This document shows, in pieces, positions 53,949 through 57,109 of a stretch of DNA of 57,109 nucleotides (within the stretch, counting starts at the first letter, position 1; each line of letters opens with the position of its first letter). The notes under the pieces are model-generated. The model was given only the letters and a program-made list of their open reading frames with translations, was not told where the DNA came from and ran no database searches. This stretch comes from Lentimicrobium sp. (GTDB lineage Bacteria; Bacteroidota; Bacteroidia; Bacteroidales; Lentimicrobiaceae). Made by a program: the position numbers and the translations under genes. Location: contig JAMLHF010000026.1 in NCBI GenBank assembly GCA_023957275.1, positions 1 to 57,109 of the forward strand, written 5' to 3'.

Positions 53949-56144
53949 TTAATTCCCGAGGTCGGACATAAATTTAATCCGCATCAGGCGGATCTCTTCT
54001 TCGTTGAACTCATCCTCGCCCAGCTCTTCCAGCGCCTTATCAATGGAATCGCTTTCAGCCTCCCGGAAGTAATCGTAGATTTCCTCCTGGTGGTAGGGAT
54101 CGACGTACTCGTTCACATAATAGCTCAGGTCGAGCTTGGTACCTGCCGACACTATCCTTTCGACCTCGGTAAGCAGTTCGCTGATTGACATGCTCTTGGC
54201 GAAGGCGATATCTTCAAGCGAAATTTTACGGTCGATATTCTGAATGATATAAACCTTGAGTCCCGACTTGTTCACCACCGATTTCACCACCATATCCATC
54301 GGACGGATGATCTCGTTTTCCTCAACATAGGTCTTGATCAGGTCGAGGAACGGCTTACCATACTTCTGAGCTTTTCCGGCGCCAACTCCGGTAATATTCT
54401 TCAGTTCATCGAAAGTGATGGGATACTGAATGGCCATATCCTCAAGGGAAGGATCCTGAAAGATTACAAACGGGGGGAGATTTTCCTTGCGCGAGATCTC
54501 CTTTCTCAGGTCCTTGAGCATGGTAAACAGGTTCTTATCGGCCGTACTGGTTTTCGCACCACCGGCAAAGAAGTCCTCCTCATCGGCATTTTCATAGTCA
54601 TGATCGCGGGTGAGCATGATGGAGTAAGGCTTCTTGAGGAATTTATGCCCTTCGGGGGTTACCTTAAGCAATCCGTAGTTCTCAATATCCTTTGCCAGCA
54701 GCCGCTCTATCAGCATCTGCCTGATTACCGCGTTCCAGTACTTTTCGTCGTATTCCGAACCTTTTCCAAACACCTCCAGCTGGTTATGTTTGAATGATTT
54801 GTTATTGGCCGAAGGCTTGCCGGTAATCACGCCGATCACATGCTTGGCTTTAAACAGTTGTTTGAGGGCAAGCACGGTTTCGAGCACGAGCTCTACCGCA
54901 TCTTTTCCCTCGAATTTGGTTTTCGGATGGAGGCAATTGTCGCAGCTTCCGCAGTTATCTTCGGGATAAACCTCTCCGAAATAGTGGAGCAACTGTTTGC
55001 GCCGGCACACCGAAGACTCCGCATAGGCAACGGTTTCGAGCAGCAACTGGCTGGCAATTTCCTGCTCGGCTACCGATTTGTTCTTATTGAATTTCTCCAG
55101 TTTCTGTATATCGTCATAACTGTAGAAGGCGATACAGTTTCCTTCTCCGTCATCGCGTCCCGAGCGGCCGGTTTCCTGGTAATAGCCTTCAAGGCTCTTG
55201 GGCATATCATGGTGTATCACATAGCGCACATCCGGTTTGTCTATGCCCATGCCAAAGGCAATGGTCGCCACGATCACGTCGATTTCCTCCATCAGGAATT
55301 TATCCTGATTGGTCACACGGGTGGCTGAATCCAGCCCGGCATGGTAAGGCAGTGCCTTAATCCCGTTCACCTGAAGCGTTTCGGCCAGTTCTTCCACCTT
55401 TTTACGGCTCAGGCAATAGACGATCCCCGATTTACCCGGTTGCGACTTGATATATTTAATGATATCCTTGATCGGTTCTTCCCCCTTTGGCCTTACCTCG
55501 TAATAAAGATTCGGACGATTAAAGGAAGAGATAAACAGGGAGGCATCCTGCATATTCAGGTTTTTCTGGATATCCTGCTGTACCTTGGGCGTTGCCGTAG
55601 CCGTGAGTGCAATAATCGGCACTTTTTTACCTATGGCTTCAATGATGGGGCGCAGCCTCCGGTATTCCGGCCTGAAATCGTGCCCCCACTCCGAAATACA
55701 ATGCGCTTCGTCTATGGCAAAGAATGAAATATCAATCTCCTGAAAAAACTGAACATTTTCATCCTTGGTAAGAGACTCGGGCGCTACATACAGCAGTTTG
55801 GTTTTACCGTTTTTAAGATCTTTCCGCACTTCCGCGATTTCAGCCTTGCTCAGGGATGAATTCAGAAAATGAGCAATGCCCTGCTCAGCCCCGAAATTAC
55901 GGATGGCATCCACCTGATTTTTCATCAGGGCAATAAGCGGAGATATAATGATGGCTGTTCCCGGACTGATGATGGCCGGAAGCTGGTAACACATGGATTT
56001 CCCTCCCCCGGTAGGCATAATCACAAAGGTATCCCGGCCTTCAAGCAGGTTATTTATAATCGCCTCCTGATTGCCTTTAAAGGAATCAAAACCGAAAATC
56101 TTTTTCAGTAATTCATTAAGCGAATAATCATTCACTTTCTTCAT
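53949..56144 (-). CDS. recQ: ATP-dependent DNA helicase RecQ
   Basis: The 731-residue protein has all RecQ parts. The helicase core (~10-340) has FKGNQEAIINNLLEGRDTFV, Walker A MPTGGGKSMCYQLPA, the DEAH box AIDEAHCISEWGHDFR and TGRSGRDDGEGNCIAFYS. The RQC zinc site is CRRKQLLHYFG with CGSCDNC, followed by a winged helix (~410-520). An HRDC domain lies near 535-615 (ITGVGAGKAQKYGKPFLDLI), and an extra C-terminal helical region (~625-731) is present as in other Bacteroidota RecQ. It unwinds DNA during recombination and fork repair. It has its own promoter and terminator. Confidence 0.97.
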   Translation of the reverse strand: MKKVNDYSLNELLKKIFGFDSFKGNQEAIINNLLEGRDTFVIMPTGGGKSMCYQLPAIISPGTAIIISPLIALMKNQVDAIRNFGAEQGIAHFLNSSLSKAEIAEVRKDLKNGKTKLLYVAPESLTKDENVQFFQEIDISFFAIDEAHCISEWGHDFRPEYRRLRPIIEAIGKKVPIIALTATATPKVQQDIQKNLNMQDASLFISSFNRPNLYYEVRPKGEEPIKDIIKYIKSQPGKSGIVYCLSRKKVEELAETLQVNGIKALPYHAGLDSATRVTNQDKFLMEEIDVIVATIAFGMGIDKPDVRYVIHHDMPKSLEGYYQETGRSGRDDGEGNCIAFYSYDDIQKLEKFNKNKSVAEQEIASQLLLETVAYAESSVCRRKQLLHYFGEVYPEDNCGSCDNCLHPKTKFEGKDAVELVLETVLALKQLFKAKHVIGVITGKPSANNKSFKHNQLEVFGKGSEYDEKYWNAVIRQMLIERLLAKDIENYGLLKVTPEGHKFLKKPYSIMLTRDHDYENADEEDFFAGGAKTSTADKNLFTMLKDLRKEISRKENLPPFVIFQDPSLEDMAIQYPITFDELKNITGVGAGKAQKYGKPFLDLIKTYVEENEIIRPMDMVVKSVVNKSGLKVYIIQNIDRKISLEDIAFAKSMSISELLTEVERIVSAGTKLDLSYYVNEYVDPYHQEEIYDYFREAESDSIDKALEELGEDEFNEEEIRLMRIKFMSDLGN

Positions 56145-56205
56145 TGCAGCTATATTTTTTTCTCAGATCAGTTGCTGTAATCTGATTATAGTTTTTCATT
56201 TTAAA

Positions 56206-56237
56206 CAAATGTAATCATTAAGTAAGGAAAAGTCAAA
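56206..56237 (-). promoter_or_regulatory. Promoter of recQ
   Basis: On the minus strand TTTG (56234-56237) and TACATTTG (56206-56213) are 20 bases apart, a full match to the Bacteroidetes -33/-7 promoter. The leader would be about 55 bases. This is the best promoter match in the window. Confidence 0.7.
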
Positions 56238-56239
56238 AA

Positions 56240-56839
56240 AAATCCTTTGCCGGTTTTATTTTTAAAAACCCGGCAGACAATCTTTCTGAAAGTAATGTTC
56301 TATTCATTGACAATTCTATACAAAACAATTCAATTCGAGGTATTCATAACCGGAGATTAAACGGCCACTCCGGCCAAATACAGTGCTTCCGGCCCTGGCC
56401 GGAGAGCTGGATTCCTCCGAAATTTGGTATTCCCGGCAGCTTCCCAAACCTGCAAACCCCCGCAGGGACAACCTTCCTGATACTGCAACCCGCACATCCC
56501 GGCCGGGCTAAATCATCATTCACCTCAGATTTAAGGGCGTGCAAATTTCTAAAAAATATCATTCAATAAGCAACTTTCTTAAAATCTGTTTTTTGAATGG
56601 AAAATTCCGGAATATTCCGGCATTTCATAAACCGGCAACATAAACATGACAAAGTATGCAGGTCTTTAAATTTTTCTTTAAAAGTTGCAGCAGCCCGCCG
56701 GCGACGACAGCAGGGCAGTCCACAAGGCTATGACGAGCGCCCTAGACCAGCAAAATCGTAGCCATGCAGCCTGAATTCCTTTAACCGGATCAGGCAATAT
56801 TCCATTTTTTAAGAAGCCTCCAGCCTTGCCTGAATATTG
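56240..56839. other. Long intergenic region with two GC-rich islands
   Basis: The gap between divergent recQ and the kdsD-like gene is 734 bases, the longest here. It is AT-rich except for two stretches. Island 1 (about 56360-56515) carries several CCGGCC-type inverted motifs, e.g. CCGGCC-CT-GGCCGG at 56389-56402. Island 2 (about 56690-56780) contains GGCTA/TAGCC and AGGGC/GCCCT pairings. A 72-codon minus-strand frame covers island 1 but looks non-coding. No tRNA or recognised RNA family fits. The islands may be interspersed repeats or an unannotated RNA. Confidence 0.5.
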
Positions 56840-56847
56840 TATCTTTG
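56840..56847 (+). promoter_or_regulatory. -7 promoter element for the kdsD-like gene
   Basis: TATCTTTG matches TAnnTTTG 31 bases before the presumed TTG start at 56879. No -33 at the right distance is visible. Confidence 0.45.
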
Positions 56848-56878
56848 TAAGCCTTTATCATAACAAATATCCTTCCCC

Positions 56879-57109
56879 TTGAAGACAGCAGATCAGATCA
56901 GGCAGATTGCACTCCGGACCATTGCTGAAGAAGCGGCAGCCATCAACCAGCTGAGCAATTACTTTACAGATGATTTTATCCGCAGTGTAGAATTAATCCT
57001 TTCCTGTACAGGCAGGGTCATCGTTACCGGAATCGGCAAGAGCGCCAATATCGGCGCCAAACTCGTCAGCACCTTCAACAGCACGGGCACACCGGCCGGT
57101 TTTATGCAT
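56879..57109 (+). CDS. kdsD: KpsF/GutQ-type arabinose-5-phosphate isomerase (partial, N-terminus)
   Basis: A frame of 77 codons begins at TTG (56879-56881) and runs off the window. The translation has TADQIRQIALRTIAEEAAAI, then the SIS domain start RVIVTGIGKSANIGAKLVST with FNSTGTPAGFMH, the signature of KdsD/KpsF/GutQ. These isomerases convert ribulose 5-phosphate to arabinose 5-phosphate for Kdo of lipopolysaccharide. No ATG is in frame nearby, so TTG is the likely start. It is divergent from recQ. The C-terminal CBS domains cannot be seen. Confidence 0.87.
   Translation, partial: MKTADQIRQIALRTIAEEAAAINQLSNYFTDDFIRSVELILSCTGRVIVTGIGKSANIGAKLVSTFNSTGTPAGFMH

Noticed and set aside
56344-56562. 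Minus-strand frame of 72 codons upstream of recQ
   Set aside because: It covers a GC-rich inverted-repeat island, has no similarity to a known protein and no start signal.

Overview
The window reads as chromosomal DNA of a Bacteroidota bacterium, most like an anaerobic Bacteroidales/Marinilabiliales-type lineage. The genus cannot be fixed from sequence alone. The support is: six predicted secreted proteins with type IX secretion (T9SS) C-terminal sorting domains, BACON domains, a DUF4296 lipoprotein, a YkuD_2 L,D-transpeptidase, and repeated upstream matches to the Bacteroidetes -7 promoter element TAnnTTTG. Almost all genes are intact housekeeping or envelope genes. I see no tRNA, rRNA, insertion sequence, prophage or CRISPR array.

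Layout. 1-3,600: minus-strand efflux unit (HlyD-type adaptor, MacB-like permease without ATPase, TolC, which runs off the left edge). 3,970-10,770: five-gene minus-strand run guaB > double-parvulin PPIase > PPIase-like lipoprotein > SurA-like PPIase > MoxR ATPase, joining GMP synthesis to outer-membrane protein folding. 11,100-20,130: secreted proteins (S9 peptidase, a type B T9SS protein, a 1367-residue PKD/CUB/BACON protein) closed by a strong terminator. 20,300-26,260: glyA, MscS channel, pfkA and two unrelated L,D-transpeptidases. 26,295-31,370: minus-strand outer-membrane protein, Kef-type antiporter and xseA-xseB. 31,600-34,280: SixA-like phosphatase and ppk1. 34,338-38,950: gap and a large choice-of-anchor-L adhesin-like protein. 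39,150-43,605: M20 dipeptidase, secreted SGNH hydrolase and VCBS-repeat protein. 43,865-48,345: an ArsM-like methyltransferase, three tandem hairpin repeats, dsbD and tilS. 48,650-53,885: secreted esterase, acyl-CoA synthetase, a small lipoprotein, and the ompH/DUF4296 pair. 53,888-57,109: recQ with a near-ideal promoter and terminator, a 734-base gap holding GC-rich islands, and the start of a kdsD-like gene that runs off the right edge.

How the genes work together. Much of the window serves the cell envelope: PPIases and OmpH chaperone outer-membrane proteins, the L,D-transpeptidases act on peptidoglycan, DsbD supplies periplasmic reductant, KdsD feeds Kdo synthesis, and T9SS cargo is exported to the surface. 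Central metabolism (guaB, glyA, pfkA, gap), polyphosphate metabolism (ppk1 with a SixA-like phosphatase) and DNA/RNA maintenance (xseAB, recQ, tilS) are interspersed. No clearly new multigene system is evident. The least ordinary items are the ArsM-like protein with its cysteine-rich ends, the three 33-base hairpin repeats beside it, the CUB-containing BACON protein, and the structured intergenic islands near 31.4-31.5 kb and 56.3-56.8 kb.
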